A program made the translations under genes and the position numbers. The notes beneath the pieces are model-generated. The model saw only the letters and a list, made by a program, of their open reading frames with translations, had not been told where the DNA came from and searched no databases. From contig NZ_JNWO01000007.1 in assembly GCF_000716435.1 (NCBI RefSeq), positions 1 through 64,000 on the forward strand: DNA of 64,000 bases, given 5' to 3'. Source of the stretch: Streptomyces xylophagus. GTDB taxonomy: Bacteria > Actinomycetota > Actinomycetes > Streptomycetales > Streptomycetaceae. Positions 25,652-34,586 of this stretch are shown piece by piece (position 1 is the stretch's first letter; the number at the start of each line of letters is the position of its first letter).

Positions 25652-27055
25652 TCAGTGGCTGGAGGTGAGCGAGGAGCCGTCGTCGGCTCCGGTGCCCGTT
25701 CCGTCGCCGGACACGTCGCCGGCTCCGCTCTGGTCGCCGGTACCGTCGGTCGCGGACGGGTCCACGGCTCCGGACTGGTCACCGGTGCCGTCGGTGGCCG
25801 ACGGGTCGACCGCGCCGGACTGGTCGCCCGTGCCGTCGGTGGCGGAGGGGTCGGCCGCGGTCGCCGACGGGTCCGCCGTGGCGGTGTCGCCCGCACCGGC
25901 ACCCGCACCGGCGTCGCCGAGGGTGGCCCCGGTCGCCGTGAGCGCGGCGGTGACCGGCTGGAAGAAGGTCTCGCCGCCGCTGGTGCAGTCGCCGCTGCCG
26001 CCCGAGGTGAGGCCGACCGCGCCGCCGTCCTGGGTGAAGAGCGAGCCGCCGCTGTCACCCGCCTCGGCGCAGACGTCCGTCTGGATGAGGCCGTTGACGG
26101 TGTCGACACCGTTGGGGTCGGTCTCGCTCTGGAAGTTGACGGTCGCGTCGAGTCCGGTGACCGTGCCGTCGTGCAGACCGGTGGTGCTACCCATCCGGAA
26201 GACCTGCGTGCCGACCGTGGCGTCCTCGGCCTGGGTGATCTGGACGGTCTGGCCGTTGCCCACGTTGACGTCGCTCGTGGTCTGCGTGGCCGGGTCGTCG
26301 TACTTCACGAGGGAGAAGTCGTTGCCGGGGAAGGTGGCCTGGTCGACGGTGGCGATCGGAGCGCCGTCCTGCGAGTCGGACCACTGCTTCGCCGCGACGC
26401 CGCAGTGTCCGGCGGTCAGGAAGGCGGGGGTGCCGTCGCTCGCGGTGACGTTGAAGCCGAGGGAGCAGCGCACGCCGCCCTGGTCGGTCTGGGCGAAGAT
26501 GGCGTCGCCGCCCGACACCAGCGTCTTGAAGGAGCCGGCGGTCTTCTTGACGGTGGCCATGTCGGTACCGAGGCTCTTGACCGTCGACAGCACGGTGTCC
26601 CAGTTGGAGCCGGTGACGGTGCTGTCCGCGAGGACCTGGATCTTGTTGGTCTTCGGGTCGACCGACCAGGCCGTACCGGGGACGGTGGCCTTGGTCTTCA
26701 ACACCTGCGCGGCGGCGGTGAGTTCGGCGGTGCTGTTCTGCACCTCGCGCACCTTGGCGCCGGCCTTCTCCGCCTGCACGACCACATTGTTGTTGTCGCC
26801 CGAGATCACGTTGACGACAAGCTGCTGCGTGGCGCTGTCGTAGTAGGACCCGGCGAAGGCGTCACCGAGCAGTCCGGCGATCTGCGAGGAGAGGTCGGAG
26901 GCGCCCGTCGCCTTGAGGGTCTTGGGGGTGGCGGCGCCTGCCGAGCTGTCCTGGGACGCGTTGGCGTTCGGCAGCAGGATCGCCGCCGCTCCGAGTGCGG
27001 CGACACCGCCCACTGCTATCGCGACCTTGCGCTTCGGAATTCGCTTGTGACTCAA
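25652..27055 (-). CDS. Secreted S1-family serine protease (streptogrisin-like) with repeat tail
   Basis: A 467-residue secreted protease precursor. TTG 27055 gives SHKRIPKRK plus a signal peptide (to about 34), with GGAGG about 10 bases before it. A pro-domain (about 45-180) precedes the chymotrypsin-like catalytic domain. Its triad is His217 in TAGHCG, Asp246 in GNDFSLVKY and Ser335 in GDSGGSLF. The C-terminal 80 residues are Gly/Asp/Thr/Ser-rich and contain three exact 15-residue repeats of DPSATDGTGDQSGA[V/G], an acidic flexible tail. It is divergent from the peptide-export cluster, 768 bp away, which may be functionally linked. Confidence 0.93.
   Translation of the reverse strand: MSHKRIPKRKVAIAVGGVAALGAAAILLPNANASQDSSAGAATPKTLKATGASDLSSQIAGLLGDAFAGSYYDSATQQLVVNVISGDNNNVVVQAEKAGAKVREVQNSTAELTAAAQVLKTKATVPGTAWSVDPKTNKIQVLADSTVTGSNWDTVLSTVKSLGTDMATVKKTAGSFKTLVSGGDAIFAQTDQGGVRCSLGFNVTASDGTPAFLTAGHCGVAAKQWSDSQDGAPIATVDQATFPGNDFSLVKYDDPATQTTSDVNVGNGQTVQITQAEDATVGTQVFRMGSTTGLHDGTVTGLDATVNFQSETDPNGVDTVNGLIQTDVCAEAGDSGGSLFTQDGGAVGLTSGGSGDCTSGGETFFQPVTAALTATGATLGDAGAGAGAGDTATADPSATAADPSATDGTGDQSGAVDPSATDGTGDQSGAVDPSATDGTGDQSGAGDVSGDGTGTGADDGSSLTSSH
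25718..25852. repeat. Three 45-bp tandem repeats coding for a protease tail
   Basis: Three near-identical 45-bp units encode DPSATDGTGDQSGA plus V or G at the C-terminus of the S1 protease. A partial copy (DPSATAADPSAT) precedes them. Unit identity at DNA level suggests recent expansion. Confidence 0.85.
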
Positions 27056-27823
27056 ACTTCTCGACCTCCTGGGGACCGGGGTCTGTACCGCCGGGCGGCG
27101 GCTTATGGGGGGCGCCTGGATGCCCGTTGATACGCACGTGTCACGTGGGGCGTTCAATTCCGTTTCCCAACTTCCTTTACAAAACCGGGAATCGGCCATG
27201 TGCAAGCCCTGACCTCGCAGGGGTCCGAAGGGGCTGCGGGCCAGTGCCGGCGGCCTTGCGGCCCCGCTCCGTCGGGTATGCGGCGAGCGGGCGGATGTCT
27301 TGATCGAATCGGTGCCGCTCAAACCTGCTCGCGGACGGGGCCGGTTCGCGCACTCCCGACACAGTCCCGAACAGACACGGAACGCGACCGGTCGGTGACG
27401 GTCAGTCGAGAACAGTGAGCGGAATCCTCACTTCAGGGAATCTGCACAGCGCGTACCCAACCAAGTCACTGGACTCCACAGATCTGCACATGCACACGCC
27501 CCCGCGAACGCCTTTGGTGGGGAGTGCCCGATTCCGCTTCGGCGCCGCAACCCCTCCCGCGGAGCGATGCCGTGCAGCGTGTGAAGAACTCGCCGACACC
27601 TCGTGCCCACGCCTGCACGGTTCGCGTCCCCTGGGGCTCAAGTGCCCTGGTGGGACGGGAGTTTGATTGGCTGCGTCCGTCCGCAGCGTGCTTTGATCCA
27701 TCGCACCGCAGGAGCCGATAGGGCTCCGGAAACGGCGCCCGGCGCCTGCGGTCGCGGCCGTCGTCTGTCCCCAGAGGGGGCCGCTCCCCCCTTGTGAATA
27801 TCCATATGAAGGGAAGTTCCATC
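27056..27823. other. 768-bp non-coding region between protease and precursor peptide
   Basis: No convincing gene is seen: short frames such as 27415-27666 and 27402-27701 lack ribosome sites and a clear codon pattern. It holds a palindrome near the protease promoter (27135-27147). It also holds an inverted repeat GCTGCG/CGCAGC (27670-27687) and a 5-bp GGGGG/CCCCC stem (27776-27790) ahead of the precursor gene. A long untranslated leader for the precursor is possible. Confidence 0.5.
27135..27147. promoter_or_regulatory. CACGTG-T-CACGTG palindrome upstream of the protease
   Basis: Two CACGTG hexamers separated by one T form a 13-bp palindrome about 80 bp before the protease start. On the minus strand, TTGAAC and TATCAA flank it at a spacing near that of a promoter, so it could be an operator. 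Confidence 0.4.
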
Positions 27824-28039
27824 ATGAACTCCACCCCCCAGGTTCAGACCGTCGAGATCTCCGACGCCGAGCTCGACAACGTCTCCGGCGGCCTGTCCCT
27901 GAACGCCCTCAGCACCGTCACCGGTGTGGTTGACGGCATCGCCCCGGTCTCCGGCCTGGTCGACACGGTCGTCGGCACCGTCGAGGGTGTCACCGGCCTG
28001 AACGTGACCCCGGTCACGAACCTGGTCGCCGGTCTCTGA
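27824..28039 (+). CDS. Double-glycine leader precursor peptide (bacteriocin-like)
   Basis: A 71-residue secreted-peptide precursor. The leader MNSTPQVQTVEISDAELDNV ends SGG at residue 23, a classical C39-peptidase cleavage site (ELxxVSGG). The 48-residue core is Val/Gly/Thr/Leu-rich with no Cys, Lys or aromatic residue. Four successive 7-residue units (VTGVVDG, IAPVSGL, VDTVVGT, VEGVTGL) place V/I at positions 1 and 4. GGGAAG (27811-27816) lies 7 bases before ATG 27824, which decides this start over an upstream GTG. A hairpin follows and then the exporter genes. No modification enzyme is nearby, so the mature product may be an unmodified class II-type bacteriocin or signal peptide. Confidence 0.88.
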   Translation: MNSTPQVQTVEISDAELDNVSGGLSLNALSTVTGVVDGIAPVSGLVDTVVGTVEGVTGLNVTPVTNLVAGL

Positions 28040-28059
28040 TCGCACCTTGTTTGACCGAG

Positions 28060-28086
28060 TCCCGGAGCCGTTTCCCGGCTCCGGGA
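28060..28086 (+). terminator. Intercistronic hairpin after the precursor gene
   Basis: 11-bp perfect arms TCCCGGAGCCG (28060-28070) and CGGCTCCGGGA (28076-28086), 21 bases after the precursor stop and 46 bases before the adaptor gene. It probably acts as a partial terminator or mRNA stabiliser, giving more precursor than exporter. Confidence 0.7.
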
Positions 28087-28131
28087 TTTCGGGTGCCGTA
28101 AAAGATCTCTCCCCTAGGTGAGGGAAGTCCC

Positions 28132-28938
28132 GTGCAGTTCCGCCAACAGGCCCTCGCCAAGCTCCAGTCGCCCGAAGAGCTCGATCTTCCGGTGCGCTTC
28201 GCGCGTCCTCAGGGCTGGCTCGTGCTCACCGTGACGGTGGTCGTGGTGGCCGCCGCGTCCGTTTGGGCGGTCACCGGTTCCGTGGCGTCCACGGTCGGGG
28301 CGTCCGCCATCCTCACGCACGGGGAGGGCAGTTACATCCTGCAGAGTCCCGTGGCCGGACAGGTCACCGCCGTCCTCGCGGAGGAGGGCGAGCGGCTGCC
28401 CGCCAACTCGCCCGTCCTCAAGGTCCGTTCGAGCGACGGCGACGCCGTCGTGCGCACGGTCGCCGCGGGCCGCATCACCGCGCTCGCCGCCACCATCGGC
28501 CAGATCATCCAGACCGGCGCGAACGTCGCCGCCGTGGAGAAGGTCGCGCACGCCACCGACCCGCTGTACGCGACGGTGTACGTCCCCGCCGAGAACGCGG
28601 CCACCATCCCCGCGAACGCCGCCGTCGACCTGACCGTCTCGTCGGTGCCGACGCAGACGTACGGCGTGCTGCGCGGCCGGGTGAAGGCGGTGGACCGGTC
28701 CGCCGAGTCGGCGCAGCAGATCGCCGCGTTCCTCGGGGACAGCCAGCTGGGCGAGCAGTTCACCAAGAAGGGCAGGCCGGTGGCCGTACTGGTGAAACTC
28801 GACAAGTCGGCGCGGACGAAGAGCGGTTACAAGTGGTCGTCCCAGGACGGACCCCCCTTCGCCCTCACCTCCATGACCATGGCCTCGGCCTCGATCCGGC
28901 TGGCCGATCAGCGCCCCCTCGATTGGCTGCTGCCATGA
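28132..28938 (+). CDS. HlyD-like membrane-fusion adaptor of the peptide export system
   Basis: A 268-residue membrane-anchored adaptor. A cytoplasmic N-terminus (1-28) is followed by one transmembrane helix (about 29-50), then a split lipoyl/biotin-like domain (SPVAGQVTAVLAEEGERLPANSPVLKV and later VAAGRITAL), then a beta-barrel-like end. It lacks the long coiled coil needed to cross a Gram-negative periplasm. This is the NHLM-type bacteriocin secretion protein in family terms. The GTG start at 28132 follows GAGGGAAG. Its stop overlaps the next gene by ATGA. Confidence 0.88.
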   Translation: MQFRQQALAKLQSPEELDLPVRFARPQGWLVLTVTVVVVAAASVWAVTGSVASTVGASAILTHGEGSYILQSPVAGQVTAVLAEEGERLPANSPVLKVRSSDGDAVVRTVAAGRITALAATIGQIIQTGANVAAVEKVAHATDPLYATVYVPAENAATIPANAAVDLTVSSVPTQTYGVLRGRVKAVDRSAESAQQIAAFLGDSQLGEQFTKKGRPVAVLVKLDKSARTKSGYKWSSQDGPPFALTSMTMASASIRLADQRPLDWLLP

Positions 28939-31157
28939 GCCCCGCACAGGACACCCGCTCCCGGCGCCGCTCCGCCCCACCGAAGCGCCCGGTGCCCAAG
29001 GGCCGCGCGAAGACGGTCCGTTCACCCACCGTCCTCCAGATGGAGGCCGTGGAGTGCGGCGCCGCCTCCCTCGCGATGGTCCTCGGCTTCTACGGCCGCC
29101 ACATCCCGCTGGAGGAACTGCGCATCGCCTGCGGCGTCTCCCGGGACGGCTCCCGCGCCAGCAACTTGCTGAAGGCGGCGCGCAGTTACGGCCTCACGGC
29201 CAAGGGCATGCAGATGGACACGGCCGCCCTCGCCGAGGTGCGGTCGCCCGCGGTCCTGTTCTGGGAGTTCAACCACTACGTCGTCTACGACGGCATGGGG
29301 CGCCGCTTCGGCCGGCGCGGGGTGTTCATCAACGACCCCGGCAAGGGCCGCCGGTTCGTGCCCATGGAGGACTTCGACTCCAGTTTCACCGGTGTCGTCC
29401 TGGTCATGGAGCCGGGCGACGGTTTCGAGAAGGGCGGGCGCAAGCCGGGCGTCCTGGGCGCGATGCCGGCCCGGCTGCGCGGCACCGCGGGCACGATGCC
29501 CGCCGCTGTGCTGGCGAGTCTGCTGCTGGTCCTGGTCGGCGCGGCGATGCCCGCGCTCAGCCGGACCTACATCGACATGTTCCTGATAGGCGGTCAGACG
29601 TCGTTGCTGGGCGTCCTGTTCGCGTCGATGGGGACATGCGTCCTGCTCACGCTGGCACTGACCTGGCTCCAGCAGGCGAACCTGCTGCACGGCCGCATCA
29701 TCTCCTCCACGCTCTCCAGCGCCCGCTTCCTGCGCCATCTGCTGCGGCTGCCGGTGACGTTCTTCTCCCAGCGCAGCCCGGCCGACCTGGTGCAACGCCT
29801 CCAGTCGAACGACGCCGTCGCAGAGACCCTGGCCCGTGACCTCTCGGCGGCGGGCGTGGACGCGGTGGTCGTGGTGCTCTACGCGTTCCTCCTCTATACA
29901 TACGACCCCCAACTCACCTACGTGGGCATAGGTGTTGCCCTGCTGAACGTGGTGGCGATGCGGGTCGTCATCCGGCTGCGCGCCACGCGTACCGCGAAAC
30001 TGCGCGCCGACAGCGCCCGGCTCACCAACACGGCGTACACCGGGCTCCAGTTGATCGAGACGATGAAGGCGACCGGCGGCGAGGACGGCTACTTCCGCAA
30101 GTGGGCCGGACAGCACGCGACCACCCTGGAGGAACAGCAGCGACTCGGTGTGCCGAGCGCCTGGCTGGGCGTGGTCGCTCCGACGCTCGCCTCGCTCAAC
30201 AGCGCGCTGATCCTGTGGATCGGTGGCATGCGGGCCGTCGAAGGACACATCTCCGTCGGCCTGTTGGTCGCCTTCCAGGCCCTGGTCACCCGCTTCACCG
30301 CACCGATCACCCGGCTCAACGGCGTCGCGGGCCGCATCCAGGACTTCGCGGCCGACGTGGCCCGACTCAAGGACGTCGAGAACTTCCAGGCCGATCCCCT
30401 CTACTCCCGTGCCGGCGGCGCCGATTCGACCCGCCGACTGCAGGGACACGTCGAGCTGGAGAACATCACCTTCGGCTACAGCCCGCTCGACAAGCCCCTC
30501 CTCACCGGCTTCTCGCTGACGGTCGGACCGGGGCAGCAGGTGGCACTCGTCGGCGGCTCCGGCAGCGGCAAGTCAACGGTGTCCAGGCTGATTTCGGGCC
30601 TCTACACGCCCTGGGAGGGCGTGATCCGCATCGACGACCACCGCCTTGAGGACATCCCGCGCGGCGCTCTCGCCGCCTCCGTGTCCTTCGTCGACCAGGA
30701 CGTGTTCCTCTTCGAGGGCTCGGTCCGCGACAACGTGGCGCTGTGGGACCCGTCGATCCCGGACGAGGCCGTGACGGACGCGTTGCGGGACGCGGCCCTG
30801 TACGACGTGGTCATGCGACGGCCCGGTGGCATCCACAGCCGGGTCGAGCAGGACGGGCGCAACTTCTCCGGCGGTCAGCGTCAACGCCTGGAGATCGCAC
30901 GGGCGTTGGTGCGCAGGCCCAGCATCCTGGTCCTCGACGAGGTGACGAGCGCCCTGGACGCGGAGACCGAGCTGGTCGTGATGGACAACCTGCGCAAGCG
31001 CGGCTGCGCCTGCGTGGTGATCGCACACCGGCTCAGCACGGTGCGCGACAGCGACGAGATCGTCGTCCTCGAACACGGCACGATCGTGGAACGAGGGCGG
31101 CACGACGCCCTGGTGGCGGCCGGCGGCGCGTACGCCACGCTGGTCAAGGAGCGGTGA
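28935..31157 (+). CDS. Peptidase-containing ABC exporter (C39 peptidase + TMD + NBD)
   Basis: A 740-residue bifunctional exporter that should cut the precursor after Gly-Gly and export the core. The C39 domain (about 30-160) has Cys41 in VECGAASLAMVLGFYG, His114 in FNHYVVYDG and Asp134 in FINDPGKG. The transmembrane domain (about 180-460) has the usual six helices. The nucleotide-binding domain has Walker A GGSGSGKST (about 540), signature FSGGQRQRLEIARAL and Walker B ILVLDE. All catalytic residues are intact. It overlaps the adaptor by 4 bases and ends 1 base before the second exporter. Confidence 0.95.
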   Translation: MSPAQDTRSRRRSAPPKRPVPKGRAKTVRSPTVLQMEAVECGAASLAMVLGFYGRHIPLEELRIACGVSRDGSRASNLLKAARSYGLTAKGMQMDTAALAEVRSPAVLFWEFNHYVVYDGMGRRFGRRGVFINDPGKGRRFVPMEDFDSSFTGVVLVMEPGDGFEKGGRKPGVLGAMPARLRGTAGTMPAAVLASLLLVLVGAAMPALSRTYIDMFLIGGQTSLLGVLFASMGTCVLLTLALTWLQQANLLHGRIISSTLSSARFLRHLLRLPVTFFSQRSPADLVQRLQSNDAVAETLARDLSAAGVDAVVVVLYAFLLYTYDPQLTYVGIGVALLNVVAMRVVIRLRATRTAKLRADSARLTNTAYTGLQLIETMKATGGEDGYFRKWAGQHATTLEEQQRLGVPSAWLGVVAPTLASLNSALILWIGGMRAVEGHISVGLLVAFQALVTRFTAPITRLNGVAGRIQDFAADVARLKDVENFQADPLYSRAGGADSTRRLQGHVELENITFGYSPLDKPLLTGFSLTVGPGQQVALVGGSGSGKSTVSRLISGLYTPWEGVIRIDDHRLEDIPRGALAASVSFVDQDVFLFEGSVRDNVALWDPSIPDEAVTDALRDAALYDVVMRRPGGIHSRVEQDGRNFSGGQRQRLEIARALVRRPSILVLDEVTSALDAETELVVMDNLRKRGCACVVIAHRLSTVRDSDEIVVLEHGTIVERGRHDALVAAGGAYATLVKER

Positions 31158-31158
31158 G

Positions 31159-33975
31159 ATGACGTCCGTTCACGAGGGCGACCTGGTCCTCGGCGCGCTG
31201 GGAGCCCTGGGCACGCCGATGGACTGCGCCGGGCTCAACCGCCTCGACCTCGAAGGCCCGCAGGTGCTGTGGCTGGTCGCGTCGGGGGCCATCGACCTCT
31301 TCGCGGTGGACGCCGTACAGCAGGGGCACTGGCACCACCTCGGCCGGCTGGAGGCGGGCTCGCTGCTGCTCGGCCCGGTCACAGGGCCCCAACACACGCT
31401 GGTGGCACGCCCGTTGCGGGACTGCGTGGTGCACCGCATCAACCTGCGTGAGCTGTACCAGCCCGCGAACACCCAGACCTGGTCGTACGACGAGTACGGC
31501 AACCCCCAGTACGTTCCCCCGACTTCGAGCCCGCTCGAATACGCCCTCGCCCTCGGCGTGGGCCGCGGTCTCTCCATCCTCTTCCAGGCGCCGATGGCCT
31601 CCGAACGGGCCGCCGCGCTCACGGACGACGACGTCTTCTGGATGCAAGTGCCCCCGGGCAGCGTGCAGTACGGCTCGATGTACGGCGCCGAGGCGGCGGC
31701 CGATCTCCTGATGGACCCGGGTGTCTGGCAGGGCATGGTCGACCAGCAGTACCGGCTGTTGTCCACGCTGGACAAGTGGATCGAGCAGCTGGAGCGCACT
31801 CATGAGACACGAACCGCCGCCGGTATCAAGGCCGGTGAGGCGGTCCGCGCGCAGGCCGACCGGACACTCCTGGCGTCGATCGGCAAGTCCTCGGCGCGGC
31901 GCACGACGGCCGCGGACGCCGACGCGTCGTACGCGGCCTGCAAGTTGGTCGCCGAGGCGGCCGGCATCCCCCTCGCCGAGCCCGCGCAGAGCGGCAGCGA
32001 GAGCGACCGTCTCGACCCGGTCGAACGCATAGCCCTCGCGTCACGGGTCCGGGTGCGTGCCGTACGGCTCGACGGACGCTGGTGGCGTGACAACGTCGGC
32101 CCGCTAGTGGGCCATCGGGCCCTGTCCGGAGCACCGGTCGCACTGCTCTGGCGACGCGGCGGCTACGTCGCCGTACATCCGGCGACCGGCCGCGAGACAC
32201 CGATCGAGAAGGCGAACGCGGAGGAGTTCGAGCCGCGCGCGGTGATGTTCTACCGTCCACTGCCCGAGCGCCGACTCAGCCCGCTCAGGCTGCTGCGCTT
32301 CAGCATGCAGGGCACCGGCAGCGACCTGTCGAACCTGCTGATCAGCGGGCTGGTGACGGTGGCGATCGGGGCGTTGGTGCCGATCGCGACGGGCAAGGTG
32401 CTCGGCGAGTTCGTGCCGAAGGCCCAGACGGGACTGATCGTCCAGGTCTGTCTTGCCGTGATGGTCACCAGCGTGGTCGCCGCGGCCTTCATGCTGCTGG
32501 AGAACCTCACCATCCTCCGCCTGGAGGGCCGTATCGAGGCCACGCTCCAACCGGCCGTCTGGGACCGCCTGTTGCGGCTGCCGACGAAGTTCTTCACCGA
32601 ACGCTCGACGGGTGAACTGGCGAGCGCGGCGATGGGCATCAGCTCAATTCGCCGCCTACTGGCGGGAGTTGGCCCGGTGGTCGCCCAGTCGGTGACGGTC
32701 GGCGCCATGAACCTGGGCCTGCTGTTCTGGTACAGCCCCTCGATGGCGCTCGCGGCGATCGGCATGCTCGTCGTGATCGCGGCCGCGTTCCTGGGGCTCG
32801 GCCTGTGGCAGGTGCGCTGGCAGCGCAAGCTGGTGGTGCTCGGCAACAAGCTGAACAACCAGGCGTTCCAAACGCTGCGCGGGCTACCGAAGTTGCGGGT
32901 CGCGGCGGCCGAGAACTACGCCTACGCGGCCTGGGCGTCCGAGTTCGCGCGCAGCCGCGAGTTGCAGCAGAAGGTCGGCCGGATCAAGAACCTCACCACG
33001 GTGATGGGCGCGGTGTATCTACCTGTCTGCACCCTCCTGATGTTCATGCTCCTCGCGGGCCCGGCGCGCGGGTCGATGTCGGCGTCCTCCTTCCTCACCT
33101 TCAACACCTCGGTGACGATGCTGCTGACCTCCGTCACCAGCCTGACCGGCGCCTTCGTCTCCGCGGTCTCCGCACTCCCCCTCTTCGAGGAGATCAGGCC
33201 GGTCCTGGACGCGGCCCCCGAGGTCCGCACCGGGAGCACGCGCCCCGGTCAGCTCTCCGGCGCGATCGAGGCCCGCCGGGTGTCCTTCCGGTACGCCGAC
33301 GACGGCCCCCTCGTCCTCGACGACGTGTCCTTCGAGGTCCGCGCGGGCGAGTTCGTGGCGATCGTCGGCCCCAGCGGCTGCGGCAAGTCCACCCTGCTGC
33401 GACTCCTCATCGGCTTCGACAAACCGGTCTCCGGCAGCGTCCTCTACGACGGCCAGGATCTGGGCGCCCTCGACCAGTCGGCGGTGCGGCGGCAGTGCGG
33501 GGTCGTGCTCCAGCACGCGCAGCCGTTCACCGGTTCCGTACTGGACGTCATCTGCGGCACCGAGCCGTACACCCCGGAGGAGGCGATGGCGGCGGCCGAG
33601 ATGGCGGGGCTCGCCGAGGACATCAGGCGGATGCCAATGGGCCTGCACACCATCGTCGCGGGCAGCGGCGCGGTGTCGGGCGGTCAGCGTCAACGCCTCA
33701 TGATCGCGCAGGCGTTGATCCGCCGGCCGCGCATCCTGTTCTTCGACGAGGCGACCAGCGCCCTGGACAACGAGACCCAGCGCACGGTGATCGAGAGCAC
33801 GAAGGCCCTCAACGCCACCCGGATCGTCATCGCGCATCGCCTGTCGACGGTGCTGGACGCGGATCGTGTCGTGGTCATGGAGGACGGCAAGGTCGCCCAA
33901 CAGGGGCCGCCCGCACAGCTGTTGGCGGACACGGGTGGTCGGCTGCACGAGCTGGTGCGGCGACAGATGGCGTGA
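31159..33975 (+). CDS. Second NHLM-type ABC exporter, no peptidase domain
   Basis: A 938-residue ABC half-transporter. The first 380 residues are unusual, a soluble domain with no C39 Cys and no signature I can place beyond the NHLM second-exporter family. Six transmembrane helices follow (about 395-665). Then comes an NBD with Walker A GPSGCGKST (about 735), signature VSGGQRQRLMIAQAL and Walker B ILFFDE. It probably pairs with the peptidase exporter as a heterodimer. It starts 1 base after the previous stop, and the strand changes after it, ending the operon. Confidence 0.93.
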   Translation: MTSVHEGDLVLGALGALGTPMDCAGLNRLDLEGPQVLWLVASGAIDLFAVDAVQQGHWHHLGRLEAGSLLLGPVTGPQHTLVARPLRDCVVHRINLRELYQPANTQTWSYDEYGNPQYVPPTSSPLEYALALGVGRGLSILFQAPMASERAAALTDDDVFWMQVPPGSVQYGSMYGAEAAADLLMDPGVWQGMVDQQYRLLSTLDKWIEQLERTHETRTAAGIKAGEAVRAQADRTLLASIGKSSARRTTAADADASYAACKLVAEAAGIPLAEPAQSGSESDRLDPVERIALASRVRVRAVRLDGRWWRDNVGPLVGHRALSGAPVALLWRRGGYVAVHPATGRETPIEKANAEEFEPRAVMFYRPLPERRLSPLRLLRFSMQGTGSDLSNLLISGLVTVAIGALVPIATGKVLGEFVPKAQTGLIVQVCLAVMVTSVVAAAFMLLENLTILRLEGRIEATLQPAVWDRLLRLPTKFFTERSTGELASAAMGISSIRRLLAGVGPVVAQSVTVGAMNLGLLFWYSPSMALAAIGMLVVIAAAFLGLGLWQVRWQRKLVVLGNKLNNQAFQTLRGLPKLRVAAAENYAYAAWASEFARSRELQQKVGRIKNLTTVMGAVYLPVCTLLMFMLLAGPARGSMSASSFLTFNTSVTMLLTSVTSLTGAFVSAVSALPLFEEIRPVLDAAPEVRTGSTRPGQLSGAIEARRVSFRYADDGPLVLDDVSFEVRAGEFVAIVGPSGCGKSTLLRLLIGFDKPVSGSVLYDGQDLGALDQSAVRRQCGVVLQHAQPFTGSVLDVICGTEPYTPEEAMAAAEMAGLAEDIRRMPMGLHTIVAGSGAVSGGQRQRLMIAQALIRRPRILFFDEATSALDNETQRTVIESTKALNATRIVIAHRLSTVLDADRVVVMEDGKVAQQGPPAQLLADTGGRLHELVRRQMA

Positions 33976-34000
33976 CAGGGCAGTCCAGGCCCGGGACAGG

Positions 34001-34528
34001 TCAGCCCAAGCGGGGCACGGGCGCGCCGGAGGGGATCCCGGCCGCCAAGTAGCCGTCGTAGAACGCCTTCCAGGACGCACCGGCCCCGGCATGCGGTCCC
34101 TCGACGCGCGCACCGTGGGCCTTCGCGTCCAGCGCCGTCAGGCAGACCTCCCAGCCGGCGCCGTTGCGGGACGCGGTGTTCGCGGCGCTCAGGACGTTGG
34201 TGAGCGTGAAGCGGGTGCGTTTCTCCTCGACCTCCTCCAGGTCGAAGTGCAGCTCGTCGCCGCCCCATTCGAAGGAGAGGTTCCGGGGTGCCTCGACGGC
34301 GAGGACGCGGCCGGTCGACTCCGGCATGTTGGGGTCGCCGCTGAAAGTGACCGTGCCGCCGGGGCGCAGGTCGAACTCGGCGCGCGAGGGGAACCACTGG
34401 GCAAGTTCGTCGGGGTCGGTCACGAACTGCCAGACGCGGTCGAGGAGTTGGTCGTAGGTGCGGCTGAACCGGACGGCGGGGCGGCCGTCGTCCAAGGTCA
34501 GGTAGGTACCGGTGAGGTCGACGGACAT
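34001..34528 (-). CDS. SRPBCC/AHSA1-family protein
   Basis: A 175-residue START-like helix-grip protein. FSRTYDQLLDRVWQFVTDPDELAQWFP is the opening strand-helix pattern, and GWEVCLTALDA leads into the long C-terminal helix. Family members bind hydrophobic ligands or act as Hsp90 co-chaperone-like proteins; no catalytic residues are apparent. It is a single gene with a palindrome about 60 bp upstream of its start. Confidence 0.87.
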   Translation of the reverse strand: MSVDLTGTYLTLDDGRPAVRFSRTYDQLLDRVWQFVTDPDELAQWFPSRAEFDLRPGGTVTFSGDPNMPESTGRVLAVEAPRNLSFEWGGDELHFDLEEVEEKRTRFTLTNVLSAANTASRNGAGWEVCLTALDAKAHGARVEGPHAGAGASWKAFYDGYLAAGIPSGAPVPRLG

Positions 34529-34586
34529 GGTGGATCAGTCCTTCGGGGTGGGGTGCGAGGTGTCGTCCTGTACGCCTCTGTGGTTA

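Noticed and set aside
25718..25852. CRISPR-like or regulatory repeats
   Set aside because: The 45-bp units are in frame and code for the repeated protease tail.
27402..27701. Short ORFs on both strands in the gap before the precursor peptide
   Set aside because: No ribosome site, no sequence resembling a known family, and atypical codon use; treated as non-coding.
27824..28039. Lanthipeptide or linaridin precursor
   Set aside because: The core has no Cys and no LanM, LanB/C or other modification enzyme lies in the neighbourhood, so only a double-glycine secreted peptide is claimed.
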